In this document: one piece after another, positions 35,130 through 42,567 of the stretch
Layout: each line of letters starts with the position of its first letter
Position numbering within the stretch: position 1 is the first letter of the stretch
Assembly: GCF_025398335.1 (NCBI RefSeq)
Contig: NZ_JAODOO010000004.1
Span: forward strand, 62,001-126,000
Length of the DNA: 64,000 nucleotides
Source: Clostridium sp. CX1
GTDB lineage: Bacteria; Bacillota; Clostridia; Clostridiales; Clostridiaceae
Direction: 5' to 3'
Translations under genes and position numbers: made by a program
The notes under the pieces: model-generated
What the model saw: the letters and a program-made list of their open reading frames with translations, nothing else
Told to the model about the DNA's origin: nothing
Databases searched by the model: none

Positions 35130-36227
35130 ATGAAACTTGGAATTGTCGGTTTACCTAATGTTGGTAAAAGCACTTTATTTAATGCTATAACTCAGGCAGG
35201 AGCAGAATCTGCTAATTATCCCTTCTGTACAATTGAACCAAACGTAGGTGTAGTTAGTGTTCCAGATAAAAGATTAGATGTGCTTGCAGAAATGTATGGC
35301 TCTAAAAAGAAAATACACACAGCTATAGAATTTTATGATATAGCTGGATTAGTTAGAGGTGCAAGTAAGGGAGAAGGTCTTGGAAACAAATTCTTATCAC
35401 ATATAAGAGAGGTTGAGTCTATAGTTCATGTAGTAAGATGCTTTGATGACCCTAACATAGTTCACGTAGACGCATCTATTGACCCAATTCGTGATATAGA
35501 AACTATAGGACTTGAGCTTATCTTCTCCGACATAGAGGTTATGGATAGAAGAATAGAAAAAGTAGTTAAGCTTGCTAGAAGTGGAAATAAAGAAGCAAAG
35601 GCTGAATATGATTTAATGATAAGAATTAAGGAGCATCTTGAGGCAGGAAAACCGGTTAGAACTTTAGATTTAACTGAAGATGAATCAGAAGTGGTAAACG
35701 GCTTCTTCTTACTTACAACAAAACCGGTATTATATGCAGCAAATATTTCTGAAGATGATTTAGTATCTGGCAGATTAGAAAATGACTATGTAAAGAGAGT
35801 TAAAGAATTTGCCGCTGGTGAAAATTCAGGAGTTGTAGTTATTTCTGCTAAAATCGAAGAAGAGCTGTCTACTTTAGATGAAGAAGAAAAGAAAGAAATG
35901 CTTGAAGAATACGGCTTAGAAGAATCCGGTCTTGATAAACTAATACATGCTAGCTATAAACTTCTTGGCCTTATGAGCTTTTTAACTGTAGGTCCTCAAG
36001 AAGCAAGAGCTTGGACTATAAAAATAGGCACAAAGGCTCCTCAAGCTGCAGGTAAAATCCACTCTGATATTGAAAAAGGCTTTATTAGAGCTGAAGTAAT
36101 TTCCTATGATAAACTAGTGGAATCCGGCTCAGAAGCTGCCGCTAAAGAAAAAGGATATTTTAGACTTGAAGGTAAAGAATATGTTATGCAAGACGGAGAT
36201 GTTGTACATTTTAGATTCAATGTTTAA
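35130..36227 (+). CDS. ychF: ribosome-binding ATPase YchF
   Basis: A 365-residue Obg-family P-loop protein. Motifs: GLPNVGKSTLFNA (6-18), NYPFCTIEPNVG (switch I, near 34), DIAGLVRGASKGEGLGN (70-86) and a C-terminal TGS domain. The NxxE-type G4 region fits ATP preference, as known for YchF. It binds ribosomes and acts in translation and stress response. GAGAAAGGATG site upstream. It ends near a hairpin shared with the convergent Lon-like gene. Confidence 0.96.
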   Translation: MKLGIVGLPNVGKSTLFNAITQAGAESANYPFCTIEPNVGVVSVPDKRLDVLAEMYGSKKKIHTAIEFYDIAGLVRGASKGEGLGNKFLSHIREVESIVHVVRCFDDPNIVHVDASIDPIRDIETIGLELIFSDIEVMDRRIEKVVKLARSGNKEAKAEYDLMIRIKEHLEAGKPVRTLDLTEDESEVVNGFFLLTTKPVLYAANISEDDLVSGRLENDYVKRVKEFAAGENSGVVVISAKIEEELSTLDEEEKKEMLEEYGLEESGLDKLIHASYKLLGLMSFLTVGPQEARAWTIKIGTKAPQAAGKIHSDIEKGFIRAEVISYDKLVESGSEAAAKEKGYFRLEGKEYVMQDGDVVHFRFNV

Positions 36228-36245
36228 ATAGCAGGCTTTATAAAT

Positions 36246-36277
36246 GGACAGTGTAAGTAGAGATTTCTTCACTGTCC
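36246..36277. terminator. hairpin between convergent ychF and the Lon-like gene
   Basis: GGACAGTG (36246-36253) pairs with CACTGTCC (36270-36277) around a 16-base loop. It is placed as a bidirectional terminator would be, but has only weak T content after it. The GGACAGTG core resembles the element at 57468-57560. Confidence 0.55.
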
Positions 36278-36286
36278 ACTAATAAC

Positions 36287-38629
36287 TTACTCTTCCTTCT
36301 TCTTTCTTCTAGTAGTAGAGCTTTTTCTGGTACTTCTCTTACCAAAATACTTTTTACTTTCTTTCTCTAATTCCTCCATAACTTCTCTATAACCTATATT
36401 TTTATCTCCTATTAGCACTTCCACTGCATCTTTGATATGAGACATGGAGTATATATGAAAGTTTCCCTTCTTAATTTCTTCTTCAACTTCCCTATTCAGA
36501 ACTAGGCTGTTTACATTTGATTCTGGTATTAGTACTCCTTTTCCCTTTATTGTATCTACTAACTTGCATATCTTGAAGAAGCCTTCTATTTTTTCATTTA
36601 CACCGCCAATTGGCTGCACTTCCCCAAATTGGTTTATAGAACCTGTGACTGCTACATTTTGTTTTACTGGTATTTTGCTAAAGGCGGATATCATAGATAT
36701 TATTTCAGCCACAGAAGCACTATCTCCATCTATCTTTCCGTATAGCTGCTCAAAGCTTAGATGAAAGTCTACAGGAAGCTTTTCATATCCACCCATTAAT
36801 GTATTCATAAATCCCTTTAAGGTATTTATAGCTTTATTATGAATTTTTCCACTTAAATCACTCTCTTTTTGTACATCTACTATATTTCCTGTTCCTTTAT
36901 AACAGGAACAGGTTATTCTTATTGGTTTGCCAAAACTAAAATATCCTGTATCTATAACAGATAGTCCATTTACTTGACCTATTAACTTTCCTTTTACATT
37001 GATAAATATTTTATTATCTTTATAACTTTCATCTATTTCCCTCTCAATTAGCTCTTCTTCATAAACTGTATCAATTATATCATAGTCCTCTATAAATGCT
37101 CTTTGCTCCCTTTCCACCTTGTTATTTGCAAGCATTAGTACCCTTCCTAATTCATATTCATCAATATATAATTTATTTTTATTTTCCGCTTTTCTTGATG
37201 AGAATTTTGCTAACTCCTTCACCGCTTCATCTGTAAGCCCATGAAGGTTATTGCTTTGGCATATATCTGATAGTTTCTCAAAAAAAGCTTGCTTTGTATC
37301 ATTATTAATATCCAAGGTAGAATTGTGCTCTGCTCGTATCTTAAATATTTTTTTAAAATCTTCATCATAGGAATAAAGTAAATCATAAGTGTTATAGTCT
37401 CCTATAAGTATTATTTTCACATTAAAGTTTACAGGTTCTGGTTTTAATCCACTAAGAGATAAAAGTTCTAAATATCCCCTGTTATAATCTAAATCTACCT
37501 TTCCACTTATTAATGACTTTTTAAAATAGTAGTAAGCTGAGGAATTAGTTAAAAGACTACTTAACCTTAATATTAGACAGCCACCGTTAGCTTTCAAAAA
37601 TGAGCCTGCCTTAATTAAACTTACATCTGTAATATAAGTTCCATTTTTATTTTCATATTCTATACTTCCAAGTAGGTTGTTAATGTTAGGATCTTCTTCA
37701 AAAATTACTGGCGGAGTATCATTTTCACTATTATCTACTAAAACATTAACCACATATCTGTAGATTACCCCATTTATCTCCTCTTCATCATCTTCATAGC
37801 TTATAGAATATATCTCTACTATCTCTTTTTCTATATCGTCACAGATATCATTTAAAAGTTCTACAATATGTTGATTTTCTGAAAACTCCTCTAAAAACTC
37901 TTTTCTTTGTTCTTTTGCCTTTGTTTTATAATACTCTTCCATTATCTTTTTTATTTTTTCAACTTCCAGTAATTCAATATCTCTTAACTCATCTAATACT
38001 TCCTGAGCATTACTTTTCAAGCTGTTTACCTTAGTTAGTATGTCTTCCTTTTCTTCAGATTTTAAGGTGTCATAATCTTCTTCCCCCATTAACTCCCCTT
38101 CTTCCTTAAGGGGAATAAATGTAAATCCGTTTTGAGTAGCTTTCATAGTAAAACCATCATCTTCTGCCATTTTAACAAGCTTACTTATCAAGTTTCCTCT
38201 TGTTTTTTGAAGATTGTCAACTATAGTTTCCTTTTCCTTGTTTGAAGAGCTATTATAAAAGTCGTAGGTTGTTTCCAAATAAAACTTCTGTATATTCTCA
38301 ACAGTTTCCTTTAATTTCATGCCTTTTCCACCGGGTAAAAATATGGCTTCTGGAACCTTTTCATCATTATGAACAACATAGCATATATCCTGAGGTTTAT
38401 CCTTTGTTTTAAGATTTTTCTTTACAAATTCTATTATTTTTTCTAATTTGTCCTTTGAAAAATCATCTATAAGATAAATATTATATCCTTCCTTATCTAT
38501 TTCCAAAGCAGTTTTTATTTTTTCATATACTTGATCATACTCAGGCATACTATTAAAATCCCCTCTTAAGCCTATAGTATCAACCTTAAAGTCGTAGATG
38601 ACCTCCTGAGGTATTAATTCTCTGTTCAT
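36287..38629 (-). CDS. Lon-domain serine protease with degenerate AAA (AAA_32-like) region
   Basis: A 780-residue protein related to the LonB/AAA_32 plus Lon_C family. The C-terminal protease domain is intact: catalytic Ser637 in DGDSAS and Lys680 in GGVNEKIEGF, 43 residues apart as in Lon. The N-terminal and middle parts align in order with AAA_32 proteins (GYNIY near 48, FLPGG near 98, NGGCLILRLSSLL near 348, the helical insert 180-270). The Walker A position reads GYNIYLIDDFSKDKL, with no GxxGxGK[ST], and the Walker B position has no Asp or Glu. ATP hydrolysis is therefore doubtful. The C-terminal tail is very basic (RSTRKSSTTRRKKK), perhaps for nucleic acid binding. Confidence 0.85.
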   Translation of the reverse strand: MNRELIPQEVIYDFKVDTIGLRGDFNSMPEYDQVYEKIKTALEIDKEGYNIYLIDDFSKDKLEKIIEFVKKNLKTKDKPQDICYVVHNDEKVPEAIFLPGGKGMKLKETVENIQKFYLETTYDFYNSSSNKEKETIVDNLQKTRGNLISKLVKMAEDDGFTMKATQNGFTFIPLKEEGELMGEEDYDTLKSEEKEDILTKVNSLKSNAQEVLDELRDIELLEVEKIKKIMEEYYKTKAKEQRKEFLEEFSENQHIVELLNDICDDIEKEIVEIYSISYEDDEEEINGVIYRYVVNVLVDNSENDTPPVIFEEDPNINNLLGSIEYENKNGTYITDVSLIKAGSFLKANGGCLILRLSSLLTNSSAYYYFKKSLISGKVDLDYNRGYLELLSLSGLKPEPVNFNVKIILIGDYNTYDLLYSYDEDFKKIFKIRAEHNSTLDINNDTKQAFFEKLSDICQSNNLHGLTDEAVKELAKFSSRKAENKNKLYIDEYELGRVLMLANNKVEREQRAFIEDYDIIDTVYEEELIEREIDESYKDNKIFINVKGKLIGQVNGLSVIDTGYFSFGKPIRITCSCYKGTGNIVDVQKESDLSGKIHNKAINTLKGFMNTLMGGYEKLPVDFHLSFEQLYGKIDGDSASVAEIISMISAFSKIPVKQNVAVTGSINQFGEVQPIGGVNEKIEGFFKICKLVDTIKGKGVLIPESNVNSLVLNREVEEEIKKGNFHIYSMSHIKDAVEVLIGDKNIGYREVMEELEKESKKYFGKRSTRKSSTTRRKKKEE

Positions 38630-38704
38630 ATCTCATCCCCCTTTTTACCGCTTACTATAATAATATTCTTTAAAATAATATTTAGGTACAAAAAATATAA
38701 AAAA

Positions 38705-38752
38705 ATAGAGTTTAACTTTAAATTTCTTTTTAAACTTAAAGTTAAACCCTAT
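38705..38752 (-). terminator. terminator/attenuator in the leader of the Lon-like gene
   Basis: ATAGGGTTTAACTTTAA pairs with TTAAAGTTAAACTCTAT (17 base pairs, one mismatch, 14-base loop), followed on the minus strand by TTTTTTTATATTTTTT. It stands 75 bases before the Lon-like gene, and the only thing upstream on that strand is a nine-codon frame. It is therefore more likely an attenuator or small-RNA end than a gene terminator. Confidence 0.7.
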
Positions 38753-38771
38753 TATCCCACTGTTCTCCCAT
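38742..38771 (-). CDS. possible leader peptide of nine codons
   Basis: AGAGGAAAG is seven bases upstream of ATG 38771, opening MGEQWDNRV and a TAA that lies inside the first arm of the terminator at 38705-38752. This is the layout of a translated attenuator leader. Such a short frame could be chance; no known leader peptide was recognised. Confidence 0.25.
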   Translation of the reverse strand: MGEQWDNRV

Positions 38772-38999
38772 AATTACTTTCCTCTATCCTAAACTAATAT
38801 GGTTATTATCTTTTTATTAATATTACATAAAGCTCTAGGATAGACATCTATATACTATATAAACATTCAACATTATTTTAAAAATTCCTTTTTCAATTTA
38901 CATGGTAAATAAAATATTTATATTCTATACATCTATCAATAAGTTAATGGTAAAACTATAACAAAAGTAATCCATTATATTTTAAAAAGGTCAATACTG

Positions 39000-39008
39000 T
39001 GTTATAAT
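39000..39008 (+). promoter_or_regulatory. extended -10 promoter for the 39179 gene
   Basis: TGTTATAAT matches TGnTATAAT. It would give a leader of about 165 bases. A second TATAAT at 39053-39058 would start transcription close to the ATG at 39065. Confidence 0.5.
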
Positions 39009-39064
39009 ATACATAAAATTCTACTGGGACTTTCAAAGTATAGCAAATAAGGTATAATTTAATC

Positions 39065-39142
39065 ATGGAAAATGCCTTTAGCTTAAATGGTTATCAAGTT
39101 CTCGGTAACAAAGACAAAGGCGTAATTATTGGAGGCGCTTAG
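39065..39142 (+). CDS. possible 25-codon small protein or structured leader
   Basis: ATG 39065 opens 25 codons (begins MENAFSLNGYQVLGN, ends GVIIGGA) before TAG, 36 bases upstream of the 39179 gene. There is no good ribosome binding site, though a TATAAT seven bases upstream could give a leaderless message. The same stretch can fold: GCCTTT (39074-39079) with AAAGGC (39116-39121), and inside it GTTATC with GGTAAC. A coding and a structural reading compete, and neither is proven. Confidence 0.3.
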   Translation: MENAFSLNGYQVLGNKDKGVIIGGA

Positions 39143-39178
39143 CTATCAGATAAATTTTAACGTAAAGGAGTCAAAAAC

Positions 39179-39583
39179 ATGAGTTTAAAAGAAAAAATTG
39201 CTCAATATTACACAAAATCTTATTTAAAAAAGTATGGTGATAGACTTACTCAAGTGCAAGGTACTGTTGTGTCTGTTAAAGTTACTGAAAAAACAATATT
39301 ATGGGTATTCAATAAGCTTACTGTCACACTTCTAGTAAGACCTGAGAGAAGTAAGAACATAACCAAATGTATATATATGAGAAATAGATGGTTTAAAAAA
39401 CCTGAATTTATACCAGTAAATCAAGGAAATCTTGTGTTAGTTCAGGGTCTAAAAGGCAAAAAAGGCAAACAAAATAGTGAGCAGATAGAAATGATTAATA
39501 TTAGAAATATGACAACTAAGAAAGACTTGGTTCCTATGGAAGGAAAAATGCAAAAGGTTCAGAGAGTACAGAGAATAAAATAA
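39179..39583 (+). CDS. small hypothetical protein, possibly beta-barrel/OB-like
   Basis: A 134-residue basic protein with no signal peptide or membrane segment. After a charged N-terminal helix (MSLKEKIAQYYTKSYLKKYG) the pattern of alternating hydrophobic strands (VQGTVVSVKVTEKTILW, KLTVTLLVRP, GNLVLVQGLKG, EMINIRNM) with glycines at turns resembles a small five-stranded barrel such as an OB fold, and the surface is Lys/Arg-rich, so RNA or DNA binding is possible. The family was not recognised. AAAGGAGT site nine bases before ATG. Monocistronic, ending in a strong bidirectional terminator. Confidence 0.65.
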   Translation: MSLKEKIAQYYTKSYLKKYGDRLTQVQGTVVSVKVTEKTILWVFNKLTVTLLVRPERSKNITKCIYMRNRWFKKPEFIPVNQGNLVLVQGLKGKKGKQNSEQIEMINIRNMTTKKDLVPMEGKMQKVQRVQRIK

Positions 39584-39620
39584 AAAAGATTAGAATTGCC
39601 TAGCAATTCTAATCTTTTTT
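39582..39620. terminator. bidirectional terminator between the 39179 gene and the Ca-ATPase gene
   Basis: A perfect 18-base stem (AAAAAAGATTAGAATTGC with GCAATTCTAATCTTTTTT) and three-base loop lies between two convergent genes, with A and T runs at the ends so that it works both ways. Confidence 0.95.
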
Positions 39621-39625
39621 ATTCT

Positions 39626-42172
39626 TTATTTAAAGTATAAATACAAACTATTAACCAGTGCTATTATTCCAGAGAAGAATAGTACTATTCCCCACTGTCC
39701 AATATGAAGCGCTGATGTGTGGAATACCGCTTGCATAAATGGAATATAAAGCACGCAAAGTATCATGGTTATAGATATAGCTACCGCTCCTACCAGGTAT
39801 GGGTTAGTAAATAATTTTATTTCAAATATAGAATGTCGCTCTGACCTGCACTCGAAAACATGTATAAGCTGAGACATTACTAGAGTGGTAAGTGCAAGGG
39901 TTCTACAGGTCCTTAAGTCATATCCATAGTATTTTCCAGCCAAGAATGCAAGGACGGTACAAACACCAATTAGAGAACCTCTTACTATTATTTTTTCACT
40001 TAATCCTCTAGCAAATATACTCTCATTTTTAGGCCTAGGCTTCCCACTCATTATATCTCCATCCGGTGGGTCTACTCCTAATGCCATAGCTGGAAGTCCA
40101 TCAGTGGCAAGGTTTACCAATAAGATTTGTATTGGTAAAAGCGGTGTATCTAAATAAAAGAGTGATGCTAAGAACATAGTTAACACTTCGCCTAGGTTAC
40201 AGGAAAGAAGATATCTTATAAATTTCCTTATGTTATCGTAGATTACTCTTCCCTCTTCCACTGCTGATACTATTGTAGCAAAGTTGTCATCCAGTAGTAT
40301 CATTGAGGAGGCTTCCTTAGTTACGTCTGTACCAGATATACCCATTGAAATCCCTATGTCAGCTTCCTTAACTGCTGGTGCATCATTTACACCATCTCCA
40401 GTCATTGCCACTATTTTATTTTTAGACTTAAAAGCCTTCACAATTCTTAATTTGTGATTTGGACTTACTCTAGCAAAGATAGATATGTTGTCAACCTTCG
40501 CTGCCAATTGTTTGTCGCTTAGACTGTCTAACTCCTCTCCTGTAATAACCTGTGATTGGTCTTTACATATATCCAGCTGTTTACCTATAGCAAAAGCTGT
40601 ATTCCTATGGTCTCCTGTTATCATTACAGCCCTAATACCTGCCATTTTACACTTTAAAACTGCTTCCTTTGCTTCTCTTCTTGGCGGATCAATAATTCCT
40701 GCGATACCTACAAAAACTAAATTTTCCTCTAAACCTTTACCTTTTATAATACCTTCATCCTTGTAGGCTCCTGCTATACATCTTAAAGCGTCGAAAGACA
40801 TACTTTCCACTGCCTTTAGTACTCTTTGTCTTTGATCTGATGTAAATAGCTTTACTTCTCCTCTATCCAATATATATTTACATCTATTTATTATTCTTTC
40901 TGGTGCTCCTTTTACGTAGCAAGTTTCCTTATTTCCTTCTTTCATTATTACAGACATCATTTTCCTATCAGAGTCAAAGGGAATATCGTATACTCTCTTA
41001 GCCCTATCTAAGAAAACCTTCAAATCCTTGGTGGCTGCAAAAAAACCCTTAATTAAAGCAGTTTCTGTAGGATCACCAAATAAGCTTTTCGTAATGCTGC
41101 TTTCTTTAAAATCAAAGTTACAATCATTACAGTATGTAAAAGCTTTTTTTAACAATAAATTTTCTGGAACTGACTCTTTGTCCACTTTGTAAACTTTCCC
41201 ATCAAAATAAAGAGCTTTTACCGTCATTTTATTTTCTGTTAAAGTACCAGTTTTATCGCTACATATTATAGATGTACAGCCTAAGGTTTCTACTGCTGGT
41301 AGTTTTCTAACTAAAGCATTTCTTTTTAACATCCTAGAAACACCAAGTGCTAAGGCTACAGTAACTATAGCTGCAAGTCCTTCTGGAATAGCAGCAACTG
41401 CCAAGCTAACACCTAGAAGGAACATTTCATACATATCCTGCCCTCTCCATATGCCGGTTAGTGTCACAATAGCACATATAACTAAACAAAGCACTACAAG
41501 TATTTTTCCTAAAGAATCAAGTCTCTTTTTAAGAGGGGATTTTTCTCCTTCAATACTATTTAACATTCCAGCTATTTTACCCATTTCTGTCTTCATGCCT
41601 GTTTGTATGATTCTAGCTTTGCCTTTTCCAGTAAGAACTATAGTACCCATGTATATTGAACTGTTATTACCTCTTGAACTTTTTTCAACACCTATTGATT
41701 CACCGGTTAAAAGAGATTCATCTGTCATAAAGTTACTGTCTTCTACCATCATACAGTCTGCTGGTATTCTGTCACCACTTTCTAATACAACTAAGTCCCC
41801 TACAACTAAATCCTCTGCATTTATTACTTTTATATTTCCATCCCTTATTACCTTAGCTGTAGGTGCAGCTAATTCTTTCAAGGCCTCTAAAGACTTTTCT
41901 GTTTTATACTCTTGTATGAAGCCTAATACTGCATTCATTATAATTATTATTAATATGGTAACAGCATCAGCCTTCTCTCCCATTATTCCAGATATAACAG
42001 TAGCTACAATAAGTACCCATACTATAAAATCATTAAATTGAGAGAAAAATATCTTAGCAGGAGATATTTTTTTCTTTTTTTCTAATCTGTTTGGTCCATA
42101 CTTTTTAAGCCTTCTTGCGGCTTCAGCTTGTGTTAGCCCGCTTTGTAAGTCCCTTTCATTTATCAATTTCAT
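39626..42172 (-). CDS. calcium-translocating P-type ATPase (SERCA/PMR1-like)
   Basis: A protein of about 848 residues of the P2A ATPase group. The phosphorylated Asp is in CSDKTGTLTEN (near residue 306), the actuator loop in LLTGESIGVEKSS, the ion-site helix in AAIPEGLAAIVTVALALGVS (Pro-Glu-Gly-Leu typical of Ca pumps), and the hinge motif in MTGDGVNDAPAVKEADIG. Ten membrane helices. It resembles B. subtilis YloB, which supports spores and calcium resistance. The GGAGGG site abuts ATG 42172; TTG 42166 (MINERDLQSG) would be better spaced and TTG 42184 is a longer option. Confidence 0.92.
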   Translation of the reverse strand: MKLINERDLQSGLTQAEAARRLKKYGPNRLEKKKKISPAKIFFSQFNDFIVWVLIVATVISGIMGEKADAVTILIIIIMNAVLGFIQEYKTEKSLEALKELAAPTAKVIRDGNIKVINAEDLVVGDLVVLESGDRIPADCMMVEDSNFMTDESLLTGESIGVEKSSRGNNSSIYMGTIVLTGKGKARIIQTGMKTEMGKIAGMLNSIEGEKSPLKKRLDSLGKILVVLCLVICAIVTLTGIWRGQDMYEMFLLGVSLAVAAIPEGLAAIVTVALALGVSRMLKRNALVRKLPAVETLGCTSIICSDKTGTLTENKMTVKALYFDGKVYKVDKESVPENLLLKKAFTYCNDCNFDFKESSITKSLFGDPTETALIKGFFAATKDLKVFLDRAKRVYDIPFDSDRKMMSVIMKEGNKETCYVKGAPERIINRCKYILDRGEVKLFTSDQRQRVLKAVESMSFDALRCIAGAYKDEGIIKGKGLEENLVFVGIAGIIDPPRREAKEAVLKCKMAGIRAVMITGDHRNTAFAIGKQLDICKDQSQVITGEELDSLSDKQLAAKVDNISIFARVSPNHKLRIVKAFKSKNKIVAMTGDGVNDAPAVKEADIGISMGISGTDVTKEASSMILLDDNFATIVSAVEEGRVIYDNIRKFIRYLLSCNLGEVLTMFLASLFYLDTPLLPIQILLVNLATDGLPAMALGVDPPDGDIMSGKPRPKNESIFARGLSEKIIVRGSLIGVCTVLAFLAGKYYGYDLRTCRTLALTTLVMSQLIHVFECRSERHSIFEIKLFTNPYLVGAVAISITMILCVLYIPFMQAVFHTSALHIGQWGIVLFFSGIIALVNSLYLYFK

Positions 42173-42428
42173 CCCTCCAAGCAATGTATTTTTTAGCTCT
42201 GTTTAATTAGGTTAACACTTCCTTCATTTACTCACAGAACTATAGTGTTAAAGCTTTCCTCCTTATCCTTCATTAATTAAATATATGAGACTCTATGTTA
42301 AAATATTATGCTTTATAATTAGGAAATTGCACTTTCCTAAAAGCAAAAACTAAGAGATATCATTAATTCATATATATAAGAAATTTAAAAATAGCAACTG
42401 TAAATTCAAATTTTTTGTTAAAATATGT

Positions 42429-42456
42429 TTGATAAAATTTTGTGATTGTATATAAT
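42429..42456 (+). promoter_or_regulatory. sigma-A-type promoter of the CBS-pyrophosphatase gene
   Basis: TTGATA and a perfect TATAAT with 16-base spacing lie about 110 bases upstream of the start codon. Confidence 0.75.
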
Positions 42457-42474
42457 ATATATGTACTTTATTTA

Positions 42475-42489
42475 TGATAATGATTATTG
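42475..42489 (+). promoter_or_regulatory. Fur-box-like palindrome downstream of the promoter
   Basis: TGATAATGATTATTG matches the 7-1-7 Fur consensus TGATAATNATTATCA at all but the last two positions. It lies some 18 bases after the -10 element, over or just after the start of transcription, where a repressor would act. The gene encodes a Mn-dependent enzyme, so control by a metal-sensing regulator is plausible. Confidence 0.45.
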
Positions 42490-42567
42490 TCTGTTGCTAA
42501 TATTATTATAAATATGCAAAGAGGTTTTTTATGATGAATTACATATATGATTAGGAGGAACTGATAA

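Larger units (their letters stand above)
38630..39178. other. divergent region between the Lon-like gene and the 39179 gene
   Basis: About 550 bases. The half nearest the Lon-like gene holds a nonapeptide frame and a terminator on the minus strand; an inverted repeat CTATCCTA/TAGGATAG (38784-38791, 38836-38843) overlaps the nonapeptide ribosome binding site. The other half holds plus-strand promoters, a 25-codon frame and a predicted hairpin. These parts are listed separately. Confidence 0.5.
42173..42567. other. divergent region between the Ca-ATPase and CBS-pyrophosphatase genes
   Basis: About 390 bases with no substantial gene. The right half holds the plus-strand promoter and a Fur-like box (listed). 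A seven-codon frame (MMNYIYD, 42531-42554, preceded by AGAGG) ends with a TAG that is part of the TAGGAGG ribosome binding site of the pyrophosphatase gene. No riboswitch was recognised. Confidence 0.4.

Noticed and set aside
39009-39178. Possible known riboswitch (c-di-GMP, c-di-AMP, purine, fluoride or yybP type) in the leader of the 39179 gene.
   Set aside because: None of the core sequences of these classes could be matched; only generic pairing is visible.
41451-42041. A 196-codon plus-strand frame opposite the Ca-ATPase gene.
   Set aside because: It lies wholly within a strongly conserved P-type ATPase gene on the other strand and has no ribosome binding site.
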